Under the pieces are notes generated by a model that worked only from the letters and a program-made list of their open reading frames with translations, was not told where the DNA came from and ran no database searches. Shown one piece after another: positions 17,526 to 25,682 of a stretch of 64,000 nucleotides of DNA. Source of the stretch: Eubacteriales bacterium. GTDB lineage: Bacteria; Bacillota; Clostridia; Christensenellales; Aristaeellaceae. The position numbers were made by a program, and so were the translations under genes. The stretch is from positions 1 to 64,000 of the forward strand of contig JAQUWD010000006.1 in the NCBI GenBank assembly GCA_028693055.1, in the 5' to 3' direction. The number at the start of each line of letters is the position of its first letter. The stretch's first letter is position 1.

Positions 17526-18893
17526 TTACGTCAACGACAGAATATGCTTAAACTTTCCGCTGGACGCATGCTGGGTGGGCGGAACGGCTGAAGGCTCAAT
17601 GCGCACCGTCGTAACGCCATAGTCTGCCAGAAAAGTGCGAAGAGCTGCCGCTCCCTGTTCAAAGGCTTGTTCGGGAGTGATTCCCGTAGCAGGCTCCACC
17701 CGAAGCTCCAGCACATTGCCGGGGTGAACCACCAGCTGGAAGCGACGAAGGCTGTGTACCTCCTTTAGAACGGCGTAAACGGCTAACGGCGGTACTCGCA
17801 CAGGCTGCCCCTGTTGAGTGAGCTTCAACATATCATCTGTGCGCCCCTCCAGCTCCAGCCAAGGGGAGGGATTGCCGCACGGGCAAAGTTCGTGATGCAT
17901 CACCGCTCGATCGGTTATCTCATATCGAATCATCGGTTGGGTGAACTGGAACAGATTGGTTAATAACAGCTTATCAGCCTGTACGCCGTCCGCTACAGGC
18001 TGATTATTTTGATCCACCGCCTCCACAATCAGCCAATCGTCATTGATGTGAAAATGCTGCTGCGCGCACTCACAGGCCACTGTGCCGCCCTCCGTGCAGC
18101 TATACGAGGTTTGAACATAACAGCCGAACGCCTCCGATAGCTGCTGCTGCAGCTCGGGTGAAAGATATTCGCCGCCGGTCATCACCAAAACGGGATGGAT
18201 ATGCAGCCGACCGCTCTTTTGCTCGTCGATCAGCAGCTCAAGATTTGTGGGATAGCCGCCCAGCATAGCCGGTTGAAATTCGTTGAGCTCTTTGACAATC
18301 TCCGCCAAAGGTTTCAATGCGCTTGTGACCGCCATTTGACGCTTTTTCCATGGCATTTGCAGCAAACGGGAGCGAACGGAGCTGTTGCCTAAATAAAAGC
18401 CTCCGGTTGCAAAAACGCCGATGCTCTTGCCGCCCCGCAGAATAAAGGCCTTCATGTCCGCCTTACGCGTGATGGAGCGGACGGCGTTGATCGCGCCCAT
18501 AACGTTATTGGTGGTATCATCGCAAAGCAGCACTAAAGGATTGCCGGTGGAACCGCTGGTGGTAAAGACCATATATTGCTTCGCAAGCTTTCGCCCGATA
18601 TGATCCAAATCCTCCATAAAGCGGTTTACTTCTTGAAGGCTTACACAGCCGTCGGCAACCCAATCGTCCCAATGCTCCATTAAGTCTCGCTTGTTGACGG
18701 GCGGCAGCCGAGAAAGGGAGCAGTTTTCCACATCGACGTCTTGATACAGCTTGGCATAATAGGCGCTATGCTCCTTGGCCCATAGCAGCATTTCCCGCAG
18801 ACGGCGTTCCCGTAACTGCTCTCGCTCCCTTGGGCACATTTTTGCGTACTGTCTGCATGATTTCATCGCCCCAAGCATGCCAATTTTTTTCAT
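17526..18893 (-). CDS. PaaK-like adenylate-forming enzyme (phenylacetate-CoA ligase family)
   Basis: A member of the ANL superfamily that activates a carboxylate as acyl-AMP. The start at 18893 (MKKIGMLGAMKSC) follows AGGAGG and overlaps the TetR stop as ATGA. Motifs in 455 residues: TTSGSTGNPLVL (about 120-131, phosphate loop), YSCTEGG (A5), RYEITD, LEGRTDDMLKL, and Lys in SGKFKHI at the C-terminus. A Cys cluster (CECAQ, CPCGNP) resembles the zinc-type Cys set of coenzyme F390 synthetase-like members. It is co-transcribed with an autoregulated TetR, so it probably responds to a small acid or toxic compound. Substrate is unknown. Confidence 0.85.
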   Translation of the reverse strand: MKKIGMLGAMKSCRQYAKMCPREREQLRERRLREMLLWAKEHSAYYAKLYQDVDVENCSLSRLPPVNKRDLMEHWDDWVADGCVSLQEVNRFMEDLDHIGRKLAKQYMVFTTSGSTGNPLVLLCDDTTNNVMGAINAVRSITRKADMKAFILRGGKSIGVFATGGFYLGNSSVRSRLLQMPWKKRQMAVTSALKPLAEIVKELNEFQPAMLGGYPTNLELLIDEQKSGRLHIHPVLVMTGGEYLSPELQQQLSEAFGCYVQTSYSCTEGGTVACECAQQHFHINDDWLIVEAVDQNNQPVADGVQADKLLLTNLFQFTQPMIRYEITDRAVMHHELCPCGNPSPWLELEGRTDDMLKLTQQGQPVRVPPLAVYAVLKEVHSLRRFQLVVHPGNVLELRVEPATGITPEQAFEQGAAALRTFLADYGVTTVRIEPSAVPPTQHASSGKFKHILSLT

Positions 18894-19534
18894 TGTCTTT
18901 GTTCCTCCTGCTTCAATATACCGTAGAGATAGCAATCCAGATACTGCCGCAGCTCCCTCTGGATTGCTTTTGCGTTGTGTAAAAAATCATCCGGCCGCTC
19001 CTGATAGGCAATCAGATACTTGCTCACGATAGCGCTAACGTATAAATACAATCCCTCGATGGCTAGATCATCCTCCGGGTTTTTCAGAGAAAGCCTTGAG
19101 GCAGCCAGTTGTAAAATTTCCATGGACCGGGCTTTTTTCTGCCTAGCATAGCCGTCAAAAACTCGGCGGCGTACTTCTACCGCATCCGCGCAGGAATCTC
19201 GGGCGCACATATTGGTAAAATGGGTTTCGTCGGGGAAACGCTGACAAAGGCGGATGCTTTCATCCATAGAAGTAAAGAGAATGCCGTAAAAATCCTCTCC
19301 CACAGGCAGCGGCTCGGCGGGAAGCAGCCGCTCCAAGGCTTTCCTGAGGCAGTATTCATAAAAACTCTTTTTGGAGCCGAAATAGTGAAAAAGCAAGCCC
19401 TTTGAAATGCCGCAGGCCTGTGTGATCCCGTCTGTGCTTACCTCGGCGTAAGCGCCTTGGGAAAAGGCGCGGATTCCCTCTTTCACGATTCGCCGCCGGT
19501 TTTCCTCCGTTGTTTTTTCGAAATGCTCAAACAA
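18890..19534 (-). CDS. TetR/AcrR-family transcriptional regulator
   Basis: The N-terminal helix-turn-helix (RRRIVKEGIRAFSQGAYAEVS, GITQACGISKGLLFHYFGSKKSFYEYC) is typical; the rest is a helical ligand-binding domain. The frame is open from a TTG at 19564, but that lies in the operator palindrome without a ribosome binding site. The TTG at 19534 is eight bases from AGGAG and gives 214 residues, so it is preferred. Two palindromes flank the promoter, indicating autorepression. The stop overlaps the start of the adenylate-forming enzyme (ATGA), so both are controlled together. Confidence 0.88.
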   Translation of the reverse strand: MFEHFEKTTEENRRRIVKEGIRAFSQGAYAEVSTDGITQACGISKGLLFHYFGSKKSFYEYCLRKALERLLPAEPLPVGEDFYGILFTSMDESIRLCQRFPDETHFTNMCARDSCADAVEVRRRVFDGYARQKKARSMEILQLAASRLSLKNPEDDLAIEGLYLYVSAIVSKYLIAYQERPDDFLHNAKAIQRELRQYLDCYLYGILKQEEQRQ

Positions 19535-19542
19535 AAAATCAA

Positions 19543-19598
19543 CTCCTATTGACCGATTGGTCAATAGGAGTATAGCACGGATTGACTAATCAGTCAAT
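19543..19598 (-). promoter_or_regulatory. Promoter with two TetR operators
   Basis: Minus strand promoter: TTGACT (19592-19597), 17-base spacer, TATACT (19569-19574). Operator one, ATTGACTGATTAGTCAAT (19581-19598), covers the -35. Operator two, ATTGACCAATCGGTCAAT (19548-19565), lies just after the -10, and its outer arms extend to a 12-base repeat (19543-19570) that includes the ribosome binding site. Both fit ATTGACYRATYRGTCAAT. The -35 box overlaps the ylmC stop codon. The same layout recurs at 58382-58435. Confidence 0.8.
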
Positions 19599-19863
19599 CA
19601 TCGGATCGCGCTCTACAATCCTTTTCTTTTTTCTGGGTAGATACTAAAATCACGTCGTCTCCGATGCGGCAGACGTCCTCCCACGGAATGACCAGCCCAC
19701 ATTTTTCACCGCGAAGAGATTGCATAAAAGAGGTATCCGTTGGCACTACCAAAGCGGTGATGCGGCTATCGACAATGCAGAATTCCAAATCCATCACCTT
19801 CCCCAGCCGTTTACCATCGTGCACGTCGATCACCTCTTTTGTACGCAGCTCGGCCAGTGTCAC
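19594..19863 (-). CDS. YlmC/YmxH-family PRC-barrel protein
   Basis: A small PRC-barrel protein, a family widespread in spore-forming Bacillota and linked to sporulation there. The start is a GTG at 19863 (translated TLAELRTKEVIDVHDGKRLG), six bases from AAAGGAGG; the 37 codons open upstream lack a site. The 89-residue product shows the family's pattern LGKVMDLEF, ITALVVP and VIPWEDVCRIGDDVILV. Its stop codon lies in the promoter of the TetR gene downstream on the same strand, so readthrough into that operon is possible. Confidence 0.82.
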   Translation of the reverse strand: MTLAELRTKEVIDVHDGKRLGKVMDLEFCIVDSRITALVVPTDTSFMQSLRGEKCGLVIPWEDVCRIGDDVILVSTQKKEKDCRARSDD

Positions 19864-19981
19864 AAAAGTCCTCCTTTCACACGCCTTATGGGGGAGTATT
19901 GACAGGATATGCTGGAAAACCGGAATTCTTCCCTCCTTCTTTGATTGCCCGCCTATAACGACCCAAGCGAGCAAAACTGCT

Positions 19982-20009
19982 TTGAACCGCTTCGGGAATG
20001 TGGTAAAAT
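19982..20009 (+). promoter_or_regulatory. Promoter of queH-birA
   Basis: TTGAAC (19982-19987), 16-base spacer, TAAAAT (20004-20009), about 20 bases upstream of queH. The short distance leaves no space for a preQ1 riboswitch. Confidence 0.55.
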
Positions 20010-20028
20010 AGAAAGGTGAGGTGAGACA

Positions 20029-20586
20029 ATGAAACTTTTATTACATATCTGCTGCGCGCCCTGCTCGATTATGTGCGTGGAAACGTTGCGGGAAGAAGGC
20101 CTGGAACCCATCGGGTTTTGGAATAATCCCAACATTCATCCTTTTACGGAATATCGAAGCCGAAAAAGCACCCTCATTGACTATGCCAAAAGCATCCATA
20201 TGGAATTGGTCACTCCAGGCGAATATGGGCTGCGTCCCTTTGTACAGGCAGTAGCCGCAGATATCGACGGACGGTGCGCCTACTGCTACGAAACCCGTAT
20301 GGAGGCGGCGGCTCAATACGCTGAGGAGAATGGCTTCAGCCATTTCAGCTCCACCCTGTTCATCAGTCCCTATCAAAATCACGAGCTACTCAAGCAAAAA
20401 GCAGAGGAAGCAGCTTTTCGCCATCATGTGGAACTTCTTTACCGCGACTTTCGTCCTTATTTTAGGGAAGGGCAGAACCGGGCGCGGGAGCTTGGGCTTT
20501 ATATGCAAAAATATTGCGGCTGCGTATTCAGCGAGGAAGAGCGCTACGCAAAGCGTAAGAAGAAAGCTGTGGAGGAAGAACGATGA
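20029..20586 (+). CDS. queH: Epoxyqueuosine reductase QueH
   Basis: QueH (formerly DUF208) carries out the last step of queuosine synthesis, reducing epoxyqueuosine in tRNA, using an iron-sulfur cluster. The 185-residue protein has the metal-binding HICCAPC motif (C8, C9, C12), the central RCAYCYETR with SPYQNHELLK, and the late YCGC motif, which supply the family's conserved cysteines. It overlaps birA by four bases (ATGA). No other queuosine gene is in the window, so the precursor probably comes from salvage or from genes elsewhere. Confidence 0.92.
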   Translation: MKLLLHICCAPCSIMCVETLREEGLEPIGFWNNPNIHPFTEYRSRKSTLIDYAKSIHMELVTPGEYGLRPFVQAVAADIDGRCAYCYETRMEAAAQYAEENGFSHFSSTLFISPYQNHELLKQKAEEAAFRHHVELLYRDFRPYFREGQNRARELGLYMQKYCGCVFSEEERYAKRKKKAVEEER

Positions 20587-21581
20587 CGGAACCATTGCTG
20601 GGTTTGCTATCCGCCACAGATTTTATTTCCGGCGAAAAGCTGTGCGCAGAGCTTAAAATGACCCGAGGCGCTGTATGGAAGCGGATGGAAAAGCTTCGGG
20701 ACGAGGGCTATCAAATCATCTCCGGCGGCAAGAAGGGGTATCGGCTGGGAATGGACAACGACAGCCTCCTGCCCGGATATATTGACAAGGAGCTAAAAAC
20801 CTGCTGGGCGGGACGGGGCGTCATTGAATATCGAGCCGAGCTTACCAGCACCAATACCCGTCTGCGGGAGCTGGCGCGGGAAAACGCCCCCCACGGCAGC
20901 GTGGTGGTATGCGACCTGCAAACAGGCGGCAAAGGACGGCTAGGGCGGGCTTGGCAGGTTGAGCGGGGCGAGGCGCTCACCTTTAGCCTGTTGCTGCGTC
21001 CTCAGCTGCCCGCCGAACGCGCCCAGCTGTGCACCTTGGCGATGGCAGTGGCGGTAAGTCAGGCGATTCAGGATCTGTGCCCCAGCCTACACCCCGGTAT
21101 TAAATGGCCTAACGATGTGGTCCTTGACGGTAGAAAATGCGTTGGAATCCTAAGCGAGCTATCAGCCAACCCGGACGGTGTGGAATACGTGGTAACCGGC
21201 GCGGGCGTCAACCTCAATCAGCTCGCCTTTGAAGGAGATCTGACCCAAAAGGCAACCTCCCTGCGAATGGAGCTGAAACAGCTCCATGGCGACGAAACGC
21301 TTCTGAGCCGCCGAAGGCTGCTCTGCCTTTGCTTAGAACGCATGGAGCAGGCTATGGACGCGCTGGTAGGTGCCGGGCTGTCGGGCATATTACCCGATTA
21401 TCTCAACCGTTCCGTTACCCTCGGCGCGCAGGTACAGGTGACGGGCACAGGGTATCAGTTCGTCGGCATGGCGGAAAGCTTAGATGAAACAGGTGCGCTG
21501 CTGGTGCGGGACGAGCAGGGCGAGCTGCGCCGGGTGCTCAGCGGGGATGTATCGGTACGTGGGCTGATGGGATACGTATAA
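20583..21581 (+). CDS. birA: Bifunctional biotin ligase/repressor BirA
   Basis: BirA makes biotinyl-AMP and attaches biotin to acceptor proteins such as the acetyl-CoA carboxylase carrier. This 332-residue form has an N-terminal winged helix (LLSATDFISGEKLCAELKMTRGAVWKRMEKLRDEGYQI), so it can also repress biotin genes. The catalytic domain has STNTRLRELA, GGKGRLGRAW (in place of the canonical GRGRxGR), KWPNDVVLDGRKCVGIL and GAGVNLN, and a small C-terminal SH3-like domain. No biotin operator was found nearby. Confidence 0.93.
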   Translation: MTEPLLGLLSATDFISGEKLCAELKMTRGAVWKRMEKLRDEGYQIISGGKKGYRLGMDNDSLLPGYIDKELKTCWAGRGVIEYRAELTSTNTRLRELARENAPHGSVVVCDLQTGGKGRLGRAWQVERGEALTFSLLLRPQLPAERAQLCTLAMAVAVSQAIQDLCPSLHPGIKWPNDVVLDGRKCVGILSELSANPDGVEYVVTGAGVNLNQLAFEGDLTQKATSLRMELKQLHGDETLLSRRRLLCLCLERMEQAMDALVGAGLSGILPDYLNRSVTLGAQVQVTGTGYQFVGMAESLDETGALLVRDEQGELRRVLSGDVSVRGLMGYV

Positions 21582-21636
21582 GGGGAACGTTGAATACAAC
21601 GCGGCTTGTTTTGATAAAGGCAGGAGGGATACGAGA

Positions 21637-22590
21637 ATGGAAAAGCTTTATGACGGTAGCATTACCAATGTGCATGGCATTCGAGTGGGACAGGCGCAGA
21701 ACGCCGCCGCAAAAACCGGCGTTACTGTGGTGCTCTGCGGCCACAAGGGAGCGGTCATCGGCGCGGATGTCCGTGGCGCGGCTCCCGGCACCCGGGAAAC
21801 CGATCTATGTAAGCCGGAAAACACGGTGGAAAAGGTCAACGCCGTGGTACTCTCCGGCGGCAGCGCCTACGGGCTTGGCAGTGCGGACGGCGTTATGCGT
21901 TTCTTGGAGGAGCATGACGTAGGCGTGGATATGGGCGTATGTAAAGTTCCTATTGTACCCGCCGCTGTGATTTTCGATTTGGGTACAGGCGACGCTCATA
22001 TACGGCCCGATGCGGACATGGGTTATGCCGCTTGTGCCGCCGCCTGCAAGGAGGTGGCGCAGGGCGCTTGCGGGGCCGGCACGGGGGCAACGGTAGGCAA
22101 GCTGGTTCCCACCGCCGTTCCTCAGCAAAGCGGCGTCGGCACAGCCAGCATTACCTTGGGCTGCGGCGTAACCGTAGGGGCCGTCGTCGTTGTCAATGCC
22201 TGCGGCGACGTATATGAAATGAATTCTAATAAACCGCTGGCTTGCGGCCATCTGCCCGACGGCAAACCCGTACTATGCGAAAGCCTACTCTATGGCGCAA
22301 CGCCGCCCAGCGATTTGCCCAAAATCGAGCAGGGCAAGAACACCACCATTGCCGTCGTAGCCACCGACGCGACGCTTACCAAGGCGCAGGCCCAGCGTCT
22401 GGCTACCTGCGCCCATGACGGCTATGCCCGCACCATTCGTCCCGTTCATACCCAGATGGACGGCGATACGGTTTTTGCGCTGGCGACAGGCCGCGTGGGT
22501 GCGGATGTGAATCAAATTCAGCTCTGTGCCGCAGCCGCAGAGGTTGTGGCTAGAGCGATCGTCAACGCCGTCAAAGCGGGGAACCTGTGA
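21637..22590 (+). CDS. P1-family (DmpA-like) aminopeptidase
   Basis: P1 peptidases are N-terminal-nucleophile hydrolases that self-cleave and then remove N-terminal residues. The 317-residue protein begins NVHGIRVGQAQN and has the family blocks GAAPGTRETDLC, VVLSGGSAYGL, FDLGTGDAHIRP, GAGTGATVGKL and GVGTASITLGCGVTVGAVVVVNACGDV, the last around the usual autocleavage and nucleophile region. Its length is at the short end of the family. An AGGAGGG site precedes the ATG. It is followed directly by acpS (TGATG overlap); the link is probably just shared transcription. Substrate is not predictable. Confidence 0.88.
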   Translation: MEKLYDGSITNVHGIRVGQAQNAAAKTGVTVVLCGHKGAVIGADVRGAAPGTRETDLCKPENTVEKVNAVVLSGGSAYGLGSADGVMRFLEEHDVGVDMGVCKVPIVPAAVIFDLGTGDAHIRPDADMGYAACAAACKEVAQGACGAGTGATVGKLVPTAVPQQSGVGTASITLGCGVTVGAVVVVNACGDVYEMNSNKPLACGHLPDGKPVLCESLLYGATPPSDLPKIEQGKNTTIAVVATDATLTKAQAQRLATCAHDGYARTIRPVHTQMDGDTVFALATGRVGADVNQIQLCAAAAEVVARAIVNAVKAGNL

Positions 22591-22961
22591 TGATCGGTCT
22601 GGGCGTGGACCTATGCCAAATAGAGCGGATTGAAGCCGCTCTTGCCAAAAGCGACGCTTTTGCGAACCGTTACTTTACCCCGGAGGAGCAGCGCTACCTA
22701 GAAAGCCGCGGCAAGAGCGGCTCTCAAAGCGCCGCCGCAATGTTTGCAGCTAAGGAAGCCTTGCTCAAAGCCATGGGCGTTGGACTAAGCGGCGGAATTG
22801 GCTTGAAGGAAATTGGGGTAAGTCACGACGCTCTGGGCGCACCGTTCTATACGCTGACCGGCGCGGCTTTGGAGCGCCTATCCTCCATGGGAGGCACGCG
22901 AACGTTCCTCACCTTAACCCATGAGGACGGCATGGCCTGCGCGGTAGCCGTCATCGAATAA
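22590..22961 (+). CDS. acpS: Holo-[acyl-carrier-protein] synthase
   Basis: AcpS transfers 4'-phosphopantetheine from CoA to acyl carrier protein. The ATG at 22590 overlaps the peptidase stop (TGATG); a GTG three bases earlier is also in frame. The 123-residue product starts MIGLGVDLCQIERIE with the Mg-binding Asp, has FTPEEQRYL and the FAAKEALLKAMG motif with the second acidic ligand, and ends normally. The nnrDE gene follows after 22 bases; acpS-nnrDE pairing is common in Bacillota. Confidence 0.95.
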   Translation: MIGLGVDLCQIERIEAALAKSDAFANRYFTPEEQRYLESRGKSGSQSAAAMFAAKEALLKAMGVGLSGGIGLKEIGVSHDALGAPFYTLTGAALERLSSMGGTRTFLTLTHEDGMACAVAVIE

Positions 22962-22983
22962 CTGCCGAAAGGAAGCTGTCCCT

Positions 22984-24897
22984 ATGCTCAGAACCATAAC
23001 GCCACAGGATATGAAGCGGGTGGAGCGTCTGGTGATGGAGAAAACCGGCGTTACCGGCGAAGCGTTGATGGAGCGCGCCGCTGCTGGGGTTGTACAAGCC
23101 GTGAACCGCTGCTCCGTTCACCATGGGGGCAAAACGCTTTGCCTGTGTGGTACGGGCAATAACGGAGGGGACGGTCTGGCAGCCATGCGCCTTTTAGCTG
23201 CGGAGGGCAACGGCTTCGAGGGATTATGCTGGATTTTGCCGGGGAGCCTGTCACCCGATTGCGAGAAGCAGCTAAAACGCTTGGAGCGGGAGCAGCCTCA
23301 AGTGCAAATTTTCCATGTGCAAAGCGGCTCTCTACCGCCGCTGCCCGGCAAAGCAGCCTGTGTGATTGACGCGCTCTTTGGTACCGGGCTTACCCGGGCG
23401 TTGACCGGCGACGCATTAGCGGCCTGCGAGCTTATCAACCGCTTGGGAAAAAGCGGCGTGCCTATTGTGGCGGTGGATATTCCCTCCGGGCTGGATGGCA
23501 GCGCCGGAAAAATTCTGGGCGACGCGGTTCACGCCTCGGAAACGGTTACCTTTCACCGTCCCAAGCTTGGGCTGTACTTAGCTGACGGAATGGATTGCGC
23601 TGGCAAGGTCACCGTCTGGGATATCGGGTTACCCTCGGAGCTGGATGATGCGCCCGGTCTTTGGGTTATGGAGGAGAAGGATATTCCTCGCTTGATTCCG
23701 CCGCGCAAGCGTCTCAGCCACAAGGGCAGCTATGGTCGGGTGCTGATCTGGGCGGGCAAGCGCGGCATGGCGGGAGCCGCCGCCCTTTGTGCGACTGCCG
23801 CCCTTCGGACAGGTGCAGGTTTGGTCACGGTTGCCTGCGAGGAAACCATCATGGACACGGTGCAGCTTTTATGCCCCTGCGCCACCTGTTTGCCTTTGCC
23901 TCATGACGAGGGCGAGGCGTGGTCCCTGCTGCATACGGCCTGTATCAAAGCCGATGCGATCGCCTTGGGCTGCGGCTTAGGGCAGGAACCCAAAACCGAA
24001 GGCTTGCTTTTGAAACTGCTAAACGAGCTCGCAGCAATGCAAAAACCGCTCTTGCTAGACGCAGACGGCTTAAATATGCTGGCCTCTCTTGAACGGGCTG
24101 GCAAAGCGCCCCGGGAGCTGCCCAACGCCGTGCTCACGCCTCATCCAGCGGAGGCCGCTCGTTTGCTGGGCTGCAAGGTGGAGACGGTGACGAGCGACAG
24201 CGTTACCGCCGCTGAAAGGCTCTCCCAGCGCTACGGTGCATCCGTAGTGTTAAAGGGTGCAGCCAGCGTATTAGTGGCAAAATCGGAGCATGGACTGAAC
24301 GTGCTGGGCACGCCCGCCATGGCGAAGGGCGGCAGCGGCGACGCGCTGACAGGCGTATTGGCAGCCCTATTCGCCGGAAACGTCGCGGGCGCCTATGAGC
24401 TGAGCGCCCTGGAGCTTTTACAAGCGGGCTGCGGCCTTCACGGTCTGGCGGGCGTTTTAGCAGAAAAGCGTTTTGGTGAGCGCGGCGTGCTGGCTACGGA
24501 TTTATGTACTTGCTTAGGGCTGGTGGGGCAAAGAAACGCTTTGCCGCAGGAGCCGGGTTTACAGTCGAACTCGCCGCTTGGCAGAAAGGTCACCGTAACG
24601 GTGGATCACAAAATCGGCTCTCGTCCTGCCCAAAACGAAGAATTGCTCTATAAGCTGAATTACGGCTATGTACAAGAAGTGCTGGCGGCGGATAACGACT
24701 GGCAGGACGCCTATATTTGGGGAGAAAAAACGCCCTTGGAATACTTTGAAGGCGTGGTAACAGCCGTTATTCATCGGCTCCATGGCGAGAGAGCGCAATG
24801 GGTGGTCGCCAAGGCGGGATTATGCCCTACCGAGCAAGAAATACGAGAAGCGACCGCCTTTCAGGAGGAAAGCTTTGACAGCTGGATAGAGCGTTGA
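22984..24897 (+). CDS. nnrDE: NAD(P)HX repair enzyme NnrDE fused to a pyrophosphatase-like domain
   Basis: NnrE epimerises and NnrD dehydrates damaged (hydrated) NAD(P)H. Residues about 1-215 are the epimerase (MERAAAGVV, CGTGNNGGDGLAAMRLL, VAVDIPSGLDGSAG). Residues about 220-520 are the ADP-dependent dehydratase (SHKGSYGRVLIWAG, LTPHPAEAARLLG, VVLKGAASVLV, AKGGSGDALTGVLAAL). Residues about 535-637 (24586-24894) are extra: KVTVTVDHKIGSR, LNYGYV, D570-x-D572-x-x-D575, VIHRLHGE and FQEESFDSWIE, matching the small about 110-residue inorganic diphosphatase-like proteins of Clostridia. The Asp pattern equals the metal-binding DxDPxD set of family I pyrophosphatases without the Pro. The fusion is unusual. 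Confidence 0.9.
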   Translation: MLRTITPQDMKRVERLVMEKTGVTGEALMERAAAGVVQAVNRCSVHHGGKTLCLCGTGNNGGDGLAAMRLLAAEGNGFEGLCWILPGSLSPDCEKQLKRLEREQPQVQIFHVQSGSLPPLPGKAACVIDALFGTGLTRALTGDALAACELINRLGKSGVPIVAVDIPSGLDGSAGKILGDAVHASETVTFHRPKLGLYLADGMDCAGKVTVWDIGLPSELDDAPGLWVMEEKDIPRLIPPRKRLSHKGSYGRVLIWAGKRGMAGAAALCATAALRTGAGLVTVACEETIMDTVQLLCPCATCLPLPHDEGEAWSLLHTACIKADAIALGCGLGQEPKTEGLLLKLLNELAAMQKPLLLDADGLNMLASLERAGKAPRELPNAVLTPHPAEAARLLGCKVETVTSDSVTAAERLSQRYGASVVLKGAASVLVAKSEHGLNVLGTPAMAKGGSGDALTGVLAALFAGNVAGAYELSALELLQAGCGLHGLAGVLAEKRFGERGVLATDLCTCLGLVGQRNALPQEPGLQSNSPLGRKVTVTVDHKIGSRPAQNEELLYKLNYGYVQEVLAADNDWQDAYIWGEKTPLEYFEGVVTAVIHRLHGERAQWVVAKAGLCPTEQEIREATAFQEESFDSWIER

Positions 24898-24942
24898 GTA
24901 CGATTCAATTTCTTTTGGATACAAACTGCGGAGGATGATGGA

Positions 24943-25680
24943 ATGCCTATTGAACTGGCGATTGTGGACGACTGTAAGGAGGACAGGGAGGGTTTCAGAA
25001 AGCAAATCGAGCTTGCGCTCAAAGACCAAACGTCATCCTTGAAGGTAGCGACGACTTGCTTTGACAGCGGGGTCGCCCTTTTGGAGCGGTTATCCGTTCA
25101 GCGTTTCTCCGTCATTTTTTTAGACGTCTGCATGAACGAAATGAACGGCATCCAAACGGCTCAAAAAATACGAGAGCAGGATATGGGTTGTCTAATCATC
25201 TTTTTAACCTACTCCGGCGAATACGCCTGGGACGCGTTCCCCGTTCATCCCTTTGATTATCTGCTAAAGCCCTGCGCCCAAAAAGAGGTGGAGCGCGTCC
25301 TTGCCCAAATCTTTAAGGCGTTAAAAGCGAGCGAGCCAGAGCTTGAGGTGAAATGCTCGCGCTGCATGGTGCGGGTGCTGTATCGGGATATCATCTATGT
25401 TGCGGCGGAAGGTCATTTTGTGGAAATGGAGCTTCGCTCCGGCAATCGACTACGCAGCTCCACCCCCTTTGCTGCGTTCATCGAGCCGCTATGTCTAGAT
25501 GAACGCTTTCTATCCTGCAATCGCGGTGTGCTGATCAACATGGACGAGGTGCTCACCTTAACGGACGGGGTATTCAGCATGAACGGCGGGGAAAAATTTC
25601 CGTTGCGTCAACGCGGTCGCAGCGAGCTAACAAACCGCTTTATCCAATATCAGTTTCACCGAATCCGGCAGGGGGGCTGA
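24943..25680 (+). CDS. LytTR-family response regulator (AgrA-like)
   Basis: A 245-residue two-component regulator. The receiver domain (about residues 1-120) has VDD at 8-10, the phosphoacceptor D61 in FLDVCMNEMNG, Thr in FLTYSGEY and Lys in LLKPC. The C-terminal LytTR domain (about 135-240; VLYRDIIYVAAEGHFVEME, SCNRGVLINMDEV) binds direct repeats in DNA. The downstream histidine kinase starts two bases after its stop, so the pair is one operon. No AgrB/AgrD pair is nearby. Confidence 0.9.
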   Translation: MPIELAIVDDCKEDREGFRKQIELALKDQTSSLKVATTCFDSGVALLERLSVQRFSVIFLDVCMNEMNGIQTAQKIREQDMGCLIIFLTYSGEYAWDAFPVHPFDYLLKPCAQKEVERVLAQIFKALKASEPELEVKCSRCMVRVLYRDIIYVAAEGHFVEMELRSGNRLRSSTPFAAFIEPLCLDERFLSCNRGVLINMDEVLTLTDGVFSMNGGEKFPLRQRGRSELTNRFIQYQFHRIRQGG

Positions 25681-25682
25681 CC

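Noticed and set aside
19975-20028. preQ1 riboswitch before queH
   Set aside because: The promoter is only about 20 bases from the start codon, leaving no space for an aptamer.
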